From: an uncultured Aquimarina sp.
GTDB taxonomy: Bacteria > Bacteroidota > Bacteroidia > Flavobacteriales > Flavobacteriaceae
Assembly (NCBI GenBank): GCA_947489685.1
Contig: CANLEM010000002.1
Coordinates: forward strand, 434,001 to 498,000
Reading direction: 5' to 3'
DNA length: 64,000 nucleotides
The notes beneath the pieces were generated by a model. It was not told the DNA's origin. It made no database searches and was given only the letters and a program-made list of their open reading frames with translations. Positions 36,258 through 45,734 of the stretch are shown one piece after another. Every line of letters starts with the position of its first letter. Position 1 is the first letter of the stretch. The position numbers were made by a program, and so were the translations under genes.

Positions 36258-38243
36258 TTAATTTCTATCCTTTTTATTTCTTTTGATTTCTTTTCTCATC
36301 TCTTTTCTAGCCTTTTCTGCTTCTTTTTTTGCAGCTTCCATAGCTTTTTGAGCTTCTTTTCTTAATTGTTCTCTTTCTTTTCGAGATCTTTTCATGAACA
36401 TCTCACGCTCTTTTTCAGCTTCTACTCTCTCCTTCAAAATTAACTCTCTAACTTTCTTTCTTTCTTCAAGTGCTATTTCTCTTGATTTTTGTGCAGCTTC
36501 TAGAGCCATAGCTCGTGCTTCTTTTGCAGCGTTTCTACTTAGGTTACGTACTTGTGTCATTTCTTGACTTACTCGTTGTGCTGCTTCCACAGCCATTACA
36601 CGAGCTTTTTCTGCTACTTCTCTAGCCTCTTCTGCATTTTGAGCTGCCATTTCTCTGGCTAATTGTGCTTGTTCTCGAGCTTCTTCAACTGCTTCGGTTC
36701 TAATTCTAATCTGACCTCTTTCTTGAGCTCTCGCTATTTTTACTTGTTCCAAAGCCCGCGCTCTTGCTTCTTCGGCTGCTTCTCTAGCTTCTACGGCAGC
36801 TAATCTTGCTTGACTAGCCATTCCCATATTATTAGTTATTTCTTCCTCATATTCAACCTCAGATTGTAATCGAGCCTCTTCAACCTCTTCTAATAGTTCT
36901 TGCATTTCTTCTTCCTCTTCACTTTCTGATTCTTCATAAGAAGGTGCTTTGGGAGGTGTTGGAGGAGTCGGTATAGTACTTTTTTCTCCCTTTCTTACTT
37001 TGGGCGCCGGTGGTGGCGGAATATCACTAGGCTCACCTCTTCTTACTTTTGGAGAAGGAGGCATTGGAGGTTTTGGAGGAACCAAATCGTGACCATCAGG
37101 ATTTGCCTTGTATAACCTTGTGGATCTGTATTCTTTATTAATTCTATCAACGAATTTTTGATCCACATTCTGCAATTTAACATCAAAGTTAAAACCTGTT
37201 AACTCATCATCTTTCCATTGCTTGGTAATATCATCAATAGTTTTAGAAAGATTATCTAAAGTAACCGAAGAGCCATTTACTCTGATTTGTTCATTTTTTA
37301 CTCTAATCTCAATTTCTTTATCCTGACTGCTATTCGTTTTACTATACCTCCAATTGTTCTTTTCTTGGGCAATAATATCATTATTGAAGAATAACAGACA
37401 TAATAACAATGTAGGTATTACTGCTAATAATTTAAGAGTAACTCTTTTTTTTGAAAATTCTTTTGTCATCATTTGTAATCGTTTTTTGGTTAATGAATAA
37501 TTAATGGTACTTGTTAACGCAGTTTGATTAGAACTGGTTGGATAATTAACAAGTAAATTGACATAGCGTTGTATCGAAAACTGATGTTTCAATACGGTTT
37601 GGTCTGCAAGAAATTCATGATTTAACTTGATCGCTTTTTTAAGCCAAAAAAGTAACGGGTTAAACCAAAAAATAACTTGCAATACCTCTACAAACAGTAT
37701 ATCTAATGTATGTTTTTGATGTACATGTGCTTTTTCATGAAAAAGTACTTCTTCAGGAATCGATCTTTGTAAAAATTCGGTTTTGGGAACAAAGATATAT
37801 TTCAAAAAAGTAAAAGGAATTACCGCATCTCTCAACAAAACATTGGTATGAGATGGTTCTTTTAATTTTTCATTACTCCTTACTTTTTTAGTAAGACTGT
37901 ACAAGTTTTTAGTAAATCTAAATCCAAAAATTATAAACCCTATGCTATACAAACACCATAAAAGAATAGGCACATAATTTATGGGTTCTGCCGCAACATC
38001 ATAAACTTCTGTAACATAGCCAGGTGTGACCATTGCCTCTGATGCAACCACTATATCTTGAGGGTTTATATACACTTCCTTTTCATAGGTTATGGTAATC
38101 AAAGGAATTGTATAGGCAAATAAAATACTCACTATGAGATAATATCTTTTGAGATTATGGATCTTCTCTTTTTCAAGAAACAACTTATAAAAAGATCCTA
38201 AAACCAATAAGCAAAGTGTCGATTTGATTAAATAGGCTATCAT
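36258..38243 (-). CDS. BlaR1-like M56 peptidase with long charged helical tail
   Basis: A 661-residue membrane protease of the BlaR1/MecR1 type. Four membrane helices surround the cytoplasmic zinc site HEKAH (His169-His173), followed by FWFNPLLFW and NHEFLADQ. A second block after the last helix (about 270-290) is periplasmic: a short DUF4367-like region, a proline-rich linker with PPKPPMPPSPKVRRGE and PPPPAPKVRKGE, then from about residue 435 an Ala/Arg/Glu-rich segment to the end without breaks. Classical BlaR1 instead has a penicillin-binding C-terminus, absent here, so beta-lactam sensing is not indicated. Its start overlaps the BlaI-like stop by 4 nt, so the two are translated together and it should cleave that repressor. 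Confidence 0.85.
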   Translation of the reverse strand: MIAYLIKSTLCLLVLGSFYKLFLEKEKIHNLKRYYLIVSILFAYTIPLITITYEKEVYINPQDIVVASEAMVTPGYVTEVYDVAAEPINYVPILLWCLYSIGFIIFGFRFTKNLYSLTKKVRSNEKLKEPSHTNVLLRDAVIPFTFLKYIFVPKTEFLQRSIPEEVLFHEKAHVHQKHTLDILFVEVLQVIFWFNPLLFWLKKAIKLNHEFLADQTVLKHQFSIQRYVNLLVNYPTSSNQTALTSTINYSLTKKRLQMMTKEFSKKRVTLKLLAVIPTLLLCLLFFNNDIIAQEKNNWRYSKTNSSQDKEIEIRVKNEQIRVNGSSVTLDNLSKTIDDITKQWKDDELTGFNFDVKLQNVDQKFVDRINKEYRSTRLYKANPDGHDLVPPKPPMPPSPKVRRGEPSDIPPPPAPKVRKGEKSTIPTPPTPPKAPSYEESESEEEEEMQELLEEVEEARLQSEVEYEEEITNNMGMASQARLAAVEAREAAEEARARALEQVKIARAQERGQIRIRTEAVEEAREQAQLAREMAAQNAEEAREVAEKARVMAVEAAQRVSQEMTQVRNLSRNAAKEARAMALEAAQKSREIALEERKKVRELILKERVEAEKEREMFMKRSRKEREQLRKEAQKAMEAAKKEAEKARKEMRKEIKRNKKDRN

Positions 38244-38611
38244 TGTTGTTGCTTTTTAATTTGTTGATCTACGATCTTTTTTAATTCTTCTAATTCTGTA
38301 GTAGATAAATTAGTCTCAGAGGTAAAAAATGAGGCAAACTGGGAGGCCGAATCGTTAAAAAAATTCTTAATTAAGCCATTTACATGCTTCGAAAAGTAAT
38401 CTGTTTTTTTTACCAAAGGGTAATATTCTCGAGATTTTCCGTACAAAGTATAATCTACAAAATTTTTATCCTGCATCCGTTTTAACAACGTAGCTACGGT
38501 TGTAGTAGCTGGTTTGGGTTCTGGATAGGCTTCTAACAAATCTTTCATAAAAGCTTTGTCTAATTTCCAGAGGTATTTCATTAATTGTTCTTCTGCTTTG
38601 GATAATTGCAT
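38240..38611 (-). CDS. BlaI/MecI/CopY family repressor
   Basis: A 123-residue winged-helix repressor: the N-terminal LSKAEEQLMKYLWKLDKAF, the recognition region TTTVATLLKRMQDKNFVDY and the C-terminal dimer segment are all typical of the BlaI/MecI family. It represses its own operon until the paired M56 protease cleaves it. A palindromic operator sits 24 nt before its start codon and covers the promoter. The regulated genes appear to be only this pair, as far as visible. Confidence 0.92.
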   Translation of the reverse strand: MQLSKAEEQLMKYLWKLDKAFMKDLLEAYPEPKPATTTVATLLKRMQDKNFVDYTLYGKSREYYPLVKKTDYFSKHVNGLIKNFFNDSASQFASFFTSETNLSTTELEELKKIVDQQIKKQQQ

Positions 38612-38634
38612 TGCTCTACTTAATTAGAATTAAC

Positions 38635-38648
38635 TCTACAAATGTAGA
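38635..38648. promoter_or_regulatory. BlaI-type operator
   Basis: The perfect palindrome TCTACA-AA-TGTAGA contains the core TACAnnTGTA seen in bla and mec operators. It lies 24-37 nt before the repressor start codon and covers the whole -7 element. Confidence 0.85.
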
Positions 38649-38668
38649 ATAAAAAATTATATTTCCAA
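38639..38668 (-). promoter_or_regulatory. promoter of the BlaI/BlaR1-like operon
   Basis: On the (-) strand, TTG (38668-38666), 19 nt, then TACATTTG (38646-38639) matches the Bacteroidota housekeeping consensus TTG-N19-TAnnTTTG exactly. The -7 element lies inside the operator. Confidence 0.85.
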
Positions 38669-38688
38669 ATATTTATGTTATAAAAAGC

Positions 38689-38716
38689 ACAAGCCACTCT
38701 ATTTTGAGTGGCTTGT
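38689..38716 (-). terminator. terminator of the M43 protease gene
   Basis: Perfect 11-bp stem ACAAGCCACTC / GAGTGGCTTGT with a 6-nt loop and a (-)-strand tail of GCTTTTTAT, 23 nt after the protease stop codon. Confidence 0.88.
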
Positions 38717-38739
38717 ATTTGATAAAACTAACTGTTACT

Positions 38740-41700
38740 TTACTTTTTCATAATTCTTTTTATAATCGTATTATCTCTGACTTTTATCCTTGCAAAATAG
38801 AGCCCGGTAGCAGACAATTTTTGTCCAAGAATAACTTTTCCCGGATTTTCCTGAAATTCTTTTTTCACTATTCTCTTTCCATACATATTATAAATATCTA
38901 TTGAAATATTGCCTTGTCCCATCTTTCTCATATCAATTTCAAAATTATTCTGAAAAGGGTTTGGACTCAGCCTCACTAAGTTTTCTTTACTTTCTTTAGC
39001 ATTTGCTCCGGCTACTCCTGCACTACTAGTATATATTGTTGTATTTGCCTGAGTTTGGTATGCATAATCTAATATAGTATAGGACCCTCCATCTGCCGAA
39101 ACTTCAATATGGAACCAGCCGTAATGTGTATTTCCATTAATCGTAAAAGTAAATCCTACATACCCAGTTTTTCCATTCCAATCGGTGTATGAAGAAGAAC
39201 TCACTATATAACTATGCGGGTTTGCTACAAAATTACTTGACCCGTCTATAGCTTGATTTTCTCCTAAAAAAGTAATGTTACTGGTACTACCATTGCAGAT
39301 AACATCTTTATCATAGGTTACTAAACGGGTTCCTCCCGAATACCAAGCTCCAAAACCATTATCATCACCTACTTCTATTCTAAAGAAGTTCCAGGTACTG
39401 GAGGAGTTAACAGAAACATCATTTATATCTACATAAACAACTCCGTCATTAGTGTTACAAGGGGTACATGATCCACCACAATCAATACCCGTTTCATCTC
39501 CGTTCTGGATACCATCTGTACAAGATGGAGTAGCTACTCCCTCAATTCTTATTGTATAATCTTCAACTTCTCCTATATATGTATCTTCTTCACATGGAGT
39601 TATTTTTGATTCTGATCCATATCCAACTCTTACTCTCATCCTTAAATTAACATTAGATACTGCATCTACAGGCGGAGTTACATTTCCGGTATACGGGCCT
39701 GCTGCATATCTAGCATATACTTTCTCTCCCGGGTCAGTAAAATCTCCATTATTATTCCAGTCAATCCAAACTCCTACTGCATTATACGTCCAGTGATCAT
39801 TATTTAATTTAACCGTTAAAGCCGTTTGTTCTCCTGCTGTAAGGTTAGTAGAGAGATTGGTATGATTAGCATATGGTGTATGAGCAGTAGAATTATCTAT
39901 ACTTCCAAATTTTACATTGGTAATATGTAATGTATTTTGAGTGGTAGATGCAGTACAATATGTTACTGTACCACAGGGTTGACAAGAACCTCCGCAATCC
40001 ACTCCAGTCTCATCTCCATTTTGTACACCATCATTACAGGTAGGTCCCGTATTATCTTCAATTCTAGTTATTGTAATCCAATTACTGGAAATATCAAAGA
40101 CCCCTGTTGCTAGTCCGTTATCTGTTATATTTTTTCCATTAACGCTTAGATTACCATCATAAGAAATTCCATAAACCCTGCACACTCCTACTGTAGCACC
40201 TTCAAAATCATGAGAAATAGTTTCTGTGGCCAAGATAGCACCACTATCATCTGTGATCAGATATCTGTAATTGGCATTAGATGGACTAGTATTTTTAAAA
40301 GTGATAACATCTGCTTGACCATCTCCAGTTATTGTAGTTATCTCTGTTCTATCATCATTTGAAGAAATCGATCCTCCATCAACTTCTACTGGACAAGCGG
40401 GACATGAATTACCCCCACAATCTATTCCTGTTTCGTCTCCATTCTGGATACCATCATCACAAGTTGGATCAGTACCTCCATCATACACTGTACTTCCTGC
40501 TTTAATCGAGCCGAAAGGTTCTGTACTATATGCATAATCTAATAACGTTTCTTCACTACCATTAGCATTTACACGAACTCTAAACCAACCATAATTGATT
40601 TTTCCTGGGTATAATTCCATTTGAAATCCTACATAGGCCGTTTGACCATCCCATGATGTATGGCCAGAACTTCTTACTACATGTAAATCTGGATAATTCC
40701 CTCCGTTTACCCAATTACTTGACGAAGATATAACAGTATTTTGAGGTAACGCCGTTACATTACGTGTGTTTGCCTCGCAAACTAATGCTTGACGATATGT
40801 TTCTAATTTTAATTCATTATTCTCATAGAAAAGCCCATATTTGTTTTCTCCAATAACCGTAAAAGGCTCCCAAACGTTTCCCGAATTTACAGTGAGATCA
40901 GCATTATTGACGTAAACAATCCCATACGGATCATAAAAAGTAAATTGGTAAGATACTTTATCAGAAACTAGTGTTGCTATACCTCCAGTAATTGCAGCGT
41001 TTCTAAATGTTATCGTTCCTGTCGTATTATTGGTTATTGCATGATTATTGGTTTGACCACTAAAGCGAACTCTAAGTGTTCTATTATTGAGTACCGTTAT
41101 GGAAGCAGTATATCCTTGTGGTAAATCTGAAGTAAAATGAGTTCCTTCTACCATTGCACCCGAACTTAAAGCAAAATTACCATCTATAATTTCTATCTCA
41201 TTAGTATCACTAAACACGATTCCGTTGTTTGATAATTCTTCTTCTACTGTTGAGTTTGATACTACAAGAGAAGCTCCATTTGCATCAACACCCGTAGCTA
41301 CCAAATTTCTGGGTTGCCAAAGTGGTTTTCTGGTAGAGTGTTCTAATGCTGCTAGCATTCTATTTACCTGACCGCGGGTATACATTTTGGCACAACCAGC
41401 GTTAGAATCATATCCCATATAATTTTCATAGTTGATCAAATTACCACAATCACTAGCGCCAACTGTACATCCATCATCACCCGAATTAGAGTCCTCTTTG
41501 GGAGTATCGCTAACGTAATCACCATTAGCATCATTACAACCTCCTTCAAAAGTATGTATAAGGTTTAGCCAGTGACCAAATTCGTGAGTTAGTATAGAAG
41601 CAAATTCTTTATCTGTATTACCATGTAAATATTGTCCATTATATACTACTCGTGCTATATCTTGATCAGACATTGTAGTGTTAGGATACCAGGCTACACC

Positions 41701-42282
41701 AGAGTTATTTGATACCCCATCTCCATATAAATCACCTGTGATATATACATTCATATATTTATAGTTATCCCAACCATCTCTGGCAACAATGGGATTACTA
41801 TAATTTCCCATTCCGGAGGCTTCTGGATAAAAAATCACTCCGTTTGTACTACCACCGTTAGGATCTATTTTTGCAAGTGCAAATCGCACACTTAATGTAG
41901 CTTTACGACCATTAAAAACGGGATCAACCGTGTTCCAATCATCATTTAATCCATTAAAATCTTGATTAAGAATTTCAAGAGCGGTTTTTATTTTTTGATA
42001 GGTTACTGTTTTTCCATGCTGTACATCTCCGTATATATGAAACACCACAGGTATCACATAGGTTTCTCCTGCTTTTTGAGAAAATGTCTTACTTTGGACA
42101 TATTTTTTTGTGAATTCATTGAATTTATCAAACTCGATCTTAGCTTTAGGACTGGTTGAAAAAGCATCATGATTAGCTTGACTTGTTTTACATCGTTCGG
42201 CGTTAATTTTTCTTTCCTGAGCAGAAAGAAAACCGGCATACCAAAATGATAAAACGATTAAAAAAAAAGTTTTAGTTTTCAT
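38740..42282 (-). CDS. T9SS-sorted M43 (pappalysin-type) metalloprotease
   Basis: A 1180-residue secreted protease. Signal peptide to about residue 21; catalytic domain about 70-320 with the extended zinc motif HEFGHWLNLIH (His233, Glu234, His237, His243) of the M43 metzincins. Then beta-rich modules; three Cys-rich linkers of the type DDGIQNGDETGIDCGG-SC (about 610, 740 and 925); one repeat of the GG-I / GDGQAD...DDSGAIL family also found in the GH9-GH48 enzyme; a GEVED domain (about 765-905; ending GEVEDYTI); and a T9SS type A domain (from about 1100; LSPNPF). It should cleave extracellular protein and may supply amino acids, including hydroxyproline, to the cell; that link is only suggestive. 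Confidence 0.9.
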   Translation of the reverse strand: MKTKTFFLIVLSFWYAGFLSAQERKINAERCKTSQANHDAFSTSPKAKIEFDKFNEFTKKYVQSKTFSQKAGETYVIPVVFHIYGDVQHGKTVTYQKIKTALEILNQDFNGLNDDWNTVDPVFNGRKATLSVRFALAKIDPNGGSTNGVIFYPEASGMGNYSNPIVARDGWDNYKYMNVYITGDLYGDGVSNNSGVAWYPNTTMSDQDIARVVYNGQYLHGNTDKEFASILTHEFGHWLNLIHTFEGGCNDANGDYVSDTPKEDSNSGDDGCTVGASDCGNLINYENYMGYDSNAGCAKMYTRGQVNRMLAALEHSTRKPLWQPRNLVATGVDANGASLVVSNSTVEEELSNNGIVFSDTNEIEIIDGNFALSSGAMVEGTHFTSDLPQGYTASITVLNNRTLRVRFSGQTNNHAITNNTTGTITFRNAAITGGIATLVSDKVSYQFTFYDPYGIVYVNNADLTVNSGNVWEPFTVIGENKYGLFYENNELKLETYRQALVCEANTRNVTALPQNTVISSSSNWVNGGNYPDLHVVRSSGHTSWDGQTAYVGFQMELYPGKINYGWFRVRVNANGSEETLLDYAYSTEPFGSIKAGSTVYDGGTDPTCDDGIQNGDETGIDCGGNSCPACPVEVDGGSISSNDDRTEITTITGDGQADVITFKNTSPSNANYRYLITDDSGAILATETISHDFEGATVGVCRVYGISYDGNLSVNGKNITDNGLATGVFDISSNWITITRIEDNTGPTCNDGVQNGDETGVDCGGSCQPCGTVTYCTASTTQNTLHITNVKFGSIDNSTAHTPYANHTNLSTNLTAGEQTALTVKLNNDHWTYNAVGVWIDWNNNGDFTDPGEKVYARYAAGPYTGNVTPPVDAVSNVNLRMRVRVGYGSESKITPCEEDTYIGEVEDYTIRIEGVATPSCTDGIQNGDETGIDCGGSCTPCNTNDGVVYVDINDVSVNSSSTWNFFRIEVGDDNGFGAWYSGGTRLVTYDKDVICNGSTSNITFLGENQAIDGSSNFVANPHSYIVSSSSYTDWNGKTGYVGFTFTINGNTHYGWFHIEVSADGGSYTILDYAYQTQANTTIYTSSAGVAGANAKESKENLVRLSPNPFQNNFEIDMRKMGQGNISIDIYNMYGKRIVKKEFQENPGKVILGQKLSATGLYFARIKVRDNTIIKRIMKK

Positions 42283-42485
42283 AACTAGTTGATTTTGTGT
42301 TATAGTTACCCGAAAATTAAAACTACTGATGCTTTTAACGTTATCGTATTATACCTTAATATTATACTATTCTATCTACTTATTCATTTTTTTAACAAAA
42401 TACCTGATTAAAACTCATTATAACAACAAAAACTTAATAAAAACCTAACTTGTTTAACACAGGGTTTTTTGATAAAAGGGCATAA

Positions 42486-42512
42486 AAAAACACCCTCTGA
42501 TGGGGTGTTTTT
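42486..42512 (-). terminator. terminator of the dipeptidase gene
   Basis: Arms AAAAACACCC and GGGTGTTTTT around a short loop, 23 nt after the dipeptidase stop codon, with A/T runs on both sides. Confidence 0.8.
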
Positions 42513-42535
42513 AAAACGAATATTAATGCTTTTTT

Positions 42536-43924
42536 CTATTTACTCAACTCCGTAAAGTACTTGTAAAATAAAGGAATGGTTTCGATTCCTTTTAAGTAAT
42601 TCCAAACCCCAAAATGTTCATTAGGTGAATGTATAGCATCACTATCTAATCCAAATCCCATTAAAATAGTTTTACTTTTCAATTCTTTTTCAAATAATGA
42701 CACAATCGGTATACTTCCTCCACTACGCTGTGGTATAGGTGTTTTACCAAAAGAATCTTGGTACGCCTTACTAGCAGCCTGATATCCAATATTATCAATT
42801 GGTGTTACATATCCTTGTCCACCATGATGTGGTGTAACTTTTACCGTTACTGCTTCTGGCGCAATATTTTCGAAATGTGTTTTAAACAAATCTGTAATCT
42901 CTTCCCAGTCCTGATTTGGAACTAAACGCATAGATATTTTGGCGTATGCTTTACTTGCAATCACTGTTTTTGCTCCTTCTCCAGTATATCCACCCCAAAT
43001 ACCGTTTACATCCAAAGTTGGTCGAATAGAGTTACGCTCATTAGTCGAATACCCTTCTTCTCCATACACTGCATTGATGTCTAGTGATTTTTTATATGAC
43101 TCTAACGAGAAGGGTGCTTTGGCCATCTCGGCTCTTTCTTCGGTAGATAGGTTTTCTACCTTATCATAAAATTCGGGAATCGTAATATGATTATTTTCAT
43201 CATGTAATGAAGCGATCATTTTGGTTAGTATATTTATCGGGTTGGCGACAGCGCCTCCGTATAGACCACTATGAAGATCTCTATTTGGCCCCGTTACTTC
43301 TACCTCGACATAACTTAGTCCTCTTAATCCAGTTGTAATTGAAGGAACATCTTTTGCAATCATTCCGGTATCGCTAATTAAAATTACATCATTAGCCAAT
43401 TTTTCTTGATTGCGCTCTACGAACCATCCTAAACTCTTACTCCCCACTTCTTCTTCTCCTTCGATCATAAATTTTACATTGCAAGGCAATTGATCTGTTT
43501 TGGTCATTAATTCTAATGCCTTTACATGCATATACATTTGCCCTTTATCATCACAAGAACCTCTGGCAAAAATCGCACCTTCGGGATGTATTTCTGTTTT
43601 TTTAATCACAGGCTCAAATGGTGGGCTATCCCATAAATCCATAGGATCAGGGGGTTGTACATCATAATGCCCATATACTAACACTGTTGGTAGATTTGGG
43701 TCTATAATTTTTTCTCCGTATACAATAGGATACCCAGGCGTTTCACAAATTTCTACGTGATCACAACCTGCTTCTTTAAGGCTTTTATAAATTTCGTCTG
43801 CTGTTTTAACCACGTCATTTTTATAGGCCGTATCTGCGCTAATAGATGGGATTTTAAGAAGTTCAAGAAGTTCGTTTATAAATCGATCTTTATGTTCCTG
43901 AACATAGGATTGAATATTCTGCAT
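42536..43924 (-). CDS. M20 family dipeptidase
   Basis: A 462-residue cytoplasmic metallopeptidase. Metal-binding motifs of the M20/ArgE/DapE fold are clear: YGHYDVQPPD, ARGSCDDKGQ, EGEEEVGS, SDTGM and, near the C-terminus, GFGLDSDAIHSPNE. The order and length match the dipeptidase/CNDP subgroup and not DapE or ArgE. It probably finishes the breakdown of imported peptides. Transcribed alone. Confidence 0.9.
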   Translation of the reverse strand: MQNIQSYVQEHKDRFINELLELLKIPSISADTAYKNDVVKTADEIYKSLKEAGCDHVEICETPGYPIVYGEKIIDPNLPTVLVYGHYDVQPPDPMDLWDSPPFEPVIKKTEIHPEGAIFARGSCDDKGQMYMHVKALELMTKTDQLPCNVKFMIEGEEEVGSKSLGWFVERNQEKLANDVILISDTGMIAKDVPSITTGLRGLSYVEVEVTGPNRDLHSGLYGGAVANPINILTKMIASLHDENNHITIPEFYDKVENLSTEERAEMAKAPFSLESYKKSLDINAVYGEEGYSTNERNSIRPTLDVNGIWGGYTGEGAKTVIASKAYAKISMRLVPNQDWEEITDLFKTHFENIAPEAVTVKVTPHHGGQGYVTPIDNIGYQAASKAYQDSFGKTPIPQRSGGSIPIVSLFEKELKSKTILMGFGLDSDAIHSPNEHFGVWNYLKGIETIPLFYKYFTELSK

Positions 43925-44056
43925 AGGCTTGAGTAAATTTTGCCTAAAAGTACTAAAACTTTATATTTTTTAAGAAGGTTGTTTTTATTTTAAAAGTATT
44001 GTTTATATTTGCACTCGCTTTTACAAAGAGTCCTGAGTATTGTAAGAGTTTTTAAT

Positions 44057-44138
44057 GCGGGCGTGGTGGAATTGGTAGACACGCTAGACTTAGGATCTAG
44101 TGCCGCGAGGTGTGAGAGTTCGAGTCTCTCCGCCCGCA
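44057..44138 (+). tRNA. tRNA-Leu(UAG)
   Basis: Cloverleaf with acceptor stem GCGGGCG/CGCCCGC, D-arm GTGGAATTGGTAGAC, anticodon loop CTTAGGA (anticodon TAG, reads CUA), long class II variable arm typical of leucine tRNA, and T-loop GTTCGAGTC. The CCA end is not encoded. It is followed by its own terminator. Confidence 0.97.
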
Positions 44139-44147
44139 CAGTAAAAG

Positions 44148-44178
44148 AAAAAGCCGAATCAGATGATTCGGCTTTTTT
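44148..44178 (+). terminator. tRNA-Leu terminator
   Basis: Arms AAAAAGCCGAATCA and TGATTCGGCTTTTT form a near-perfect hairpin with a T tail starting 10 nt after the tRNA. Confidence 0.9.
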
Positions 44179-44345
44179 GTTTATTATGTCCCGTTCTAAA
44201 ATAAGTTGACAGGTTTTAACAATTTAATTTAATCCTGTGAAACTAGCTTAATAAGATTTTTTGTTATGCACAAAGTTTTTTAATGTCATTTACAGTTACA
44301 TCAACTTTTAGCAATGTATGATCTATATAGGTATGAGCTGCCTAA

Positions 44346-44645
44346 CTATTGATGTGTGTTAATGACATTAATAATATCATTTTTTTGCAATACTCCTGAT
44401 TGCCTCCATAGTTGTTTTCCATCTTTAAACAAGACCATTGTTGGCACACCACGAACCTGATATTTTTCGGATAGTGGTTGATTTTTATCTACATCAATCT
44501 TTACTATTTTAATATGATCACCTAATTCGTCCTTAACTTCCTTTAAGATTGGGGCTAGTACCTTGCAGGGACCACACCAATCTGCAAAGAAATCTACTAA
44601 TACTGGTTTTTCTGAATTTATAATATCACTAAAACTACTTTTCAT
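44346..44645 (-). CDS. thioredoxin
   Basis: A 99-residue thioredoxin-fold protein with the active site WCGPC (Cys24, Cys27) in FFADWCGPCKVLAPIL and the cis-proline in RGVPTMVLF. There is no signal peptide, so it is a cytoplasmic dithiol reductant. It stands at the edge of the stress and low-oxygen region. A degenerate box (TGAT-ATGC-ATTA, 44700-44711) is at the same distance from its start codon as the good boxes of its neighbours, but I do not count it as a site. Confidence 0.92.
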   Translation of the reverse strand: MKSSFSDIINSEKPVLVDFFADWCGPCKVLAPILKEVKDELGDHIKIVKIDVDKNQPLSEKYQVRGVPTMVLFKDGKQLWRQSGVLQKNDIINVINTHQ

Positions 44646-44708
44646 TATATGGTCATTTTATCACTAAGGTAATATATTGTATTGATAAAATATCTTTTGT
44701 GATATGCA

Positions 44709-45602
44709 TTAACTTACTCCAGGAGGATCATTATATTTTTTTAGTAGATGCATGATCTTGGTTATCGGAACCTCTATAGAATAGGTCCCTGTATAGGATG
44801 GGCAGATGATACAGTCATCAAAATAAAACTTAATCATATTATCATCGACCACAAAATTATTTTTATACGCTTTAAAATCTCCTTCAGACAGCTCCCAGCA
44901 ATCATAATATAACTCTCCAGATGTAATCCCTTCTTTTATAATAGCATTAATAGTTTCGTATACTATTTCTTCAGATCCTGGTTCAAAAAAATCATCAAAA
45001 TAAATGAAATTCTGTTTTTTGAGATTAAAGTTTATACAATCAAAAAGGTAAGTAGAGTATTTCATACCCGAATAATAATTCTCTTTATAAAGCACAACGC
45101 TTATAAGGTCATTTTTTACATTATATATTTTATAATCTATAATTCTCTTGTCTCTATATCTATTAATCTTTAGGGTATCGCAGAGTAGCTCTTTATCCTC
45201 AAGGATTTGGTTTTCGGTCTTTTCGAGATTAAGATAGTTTTCTATAATGAAGTCATTAAATACCTTATATCCCTGATCAATCTTTTCGTTCAGATACGGA
45301 TATTGATAATCTAAAACATATAAGTCTTCGTCTTTGTAAAACTTCTTTGACACGACCAGTTCTTGCAATTGAACTTTATCGTCTTTGGCTCTAACCAATC
45401 GTTCTTTTTTTATCGATTTGGTTTTTTCTTGATTAAGTTCAAGGTGTTCTTCAGAAAAAACTACTAAAGAATCTTTACTGGATTGATCCTCTATTTTTTG
45501 TTCGGTTTCTGTTTCTTTAGGATCAGTTGCTTTTTGAGGCGAAGTCTCTTTCTTGCAAGCTATAAAACTTAAAAAAATGAGACCGATGATTAATGTTTTC
45601 AT
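44709..45602 (-). CDS. DUF3298-type lipoprotein
   Basis: Start chosen at ATG 45602 (MKTLIIGLIFLSFIACKKE), giving 297 residues with a lipobox ending at Cys17; the longer frame would bury the signal peptide. A Lys/Glu-rich linker is followed by a domain with the pattern of DUF3298/RsiV-like proteins (NAIIKEGITSGELYYD, VDDNMIKFYFDDCII, YTGTYSIEVPITKI). In other bacteria such domains bind lysozyme or act in the envelope, but no function is assigned here. It has its own FNR-like box and -7 element. Confidence 0.7.
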   Translation of the reverse strand: MKTLIIGLIFLSFIACKKETSPQKATDPKETETEQKIEDQSSKDSLVVFSEEHLELNQEKTKSIKKERLVRAKDDKVQLQELVVSKKFYKDEDLYVLDYQYPYLNEKIDQGYKVFNDFIIENYLNLEKTENQILEDKELLCDTLKINRYRDKRIIDYKIYNVKNDLISVVLYKENYYSGMKYSTYLFDCINFNLKKQNFIYFDDFFEPGSEEIVYETINAIIKEGITSGELYYDCWELSEGDFKAYKNNFVVDDNMIKFYFDDCIICPSYTGTYSIEVPITKIMHLLKKYNDPPGVS

Positions 45603-45622
45603 AGGGTTGTTTTTAATCATCA

Positions 45623-45666
45623 TAAAAATAGGACTGGATGTAATCAAAAACTATGATATCAATCAG
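45623..45666 (-). promoter_or_regulatory. FNR/FixK-like box and -7 element of the DUF3298 lipoprotein gene
   Basis: On the (-) strand, CTGAT-TGAT-ATCAT (45666-45653), 22 nt, then TATTTTTA (45630-45623), 20 nt before the start codon. The box centre is 33 bp from the -7 centre, the same as at four other genes. Confidence 0.8.
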
Positions 45667-45680
45667 CTATTGGTCAAATA

Positions 45681-45714
45681 AAAAAGGTGAATCCTAAATT
45701 GAATTCACCTTTTT
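45681..45714 (-). terminator. terminator of the small membrane protein gene
   Basis: A 12-bp perfect stem (AAAAAGGTGAAT / ATTCACCTTTTT) with a 10-nt loop, 20 nt after the stop codon at 45735. It isolates this gene from the lipoprotein gene downstream. Confidence 0.85.
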
Positions 45715-45734
45715 CCATATATAGAGTAGTGTAA

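Noticed and set aside
36258..38611. Beta-lactam resistance regulator pair
   Set aside because: The M56 protein lacks the penicillin-binding sensor domain and no beta-lactamase gene is near; only the BlaI/BlaR1-type logic is supported.
44009..44209. 66-codon ORF on the (+) strand
   Set aside because: It runs straight through tRNA-Leu and its terminator; the coding appearance is accidental.
44700..44711. Sixth FNR-like box before thioredoxin (TGAT-ATGC-ATTA)
   Set aside because: Position fits, but one half-site is broken and the -7 element at the matching distance is poor.
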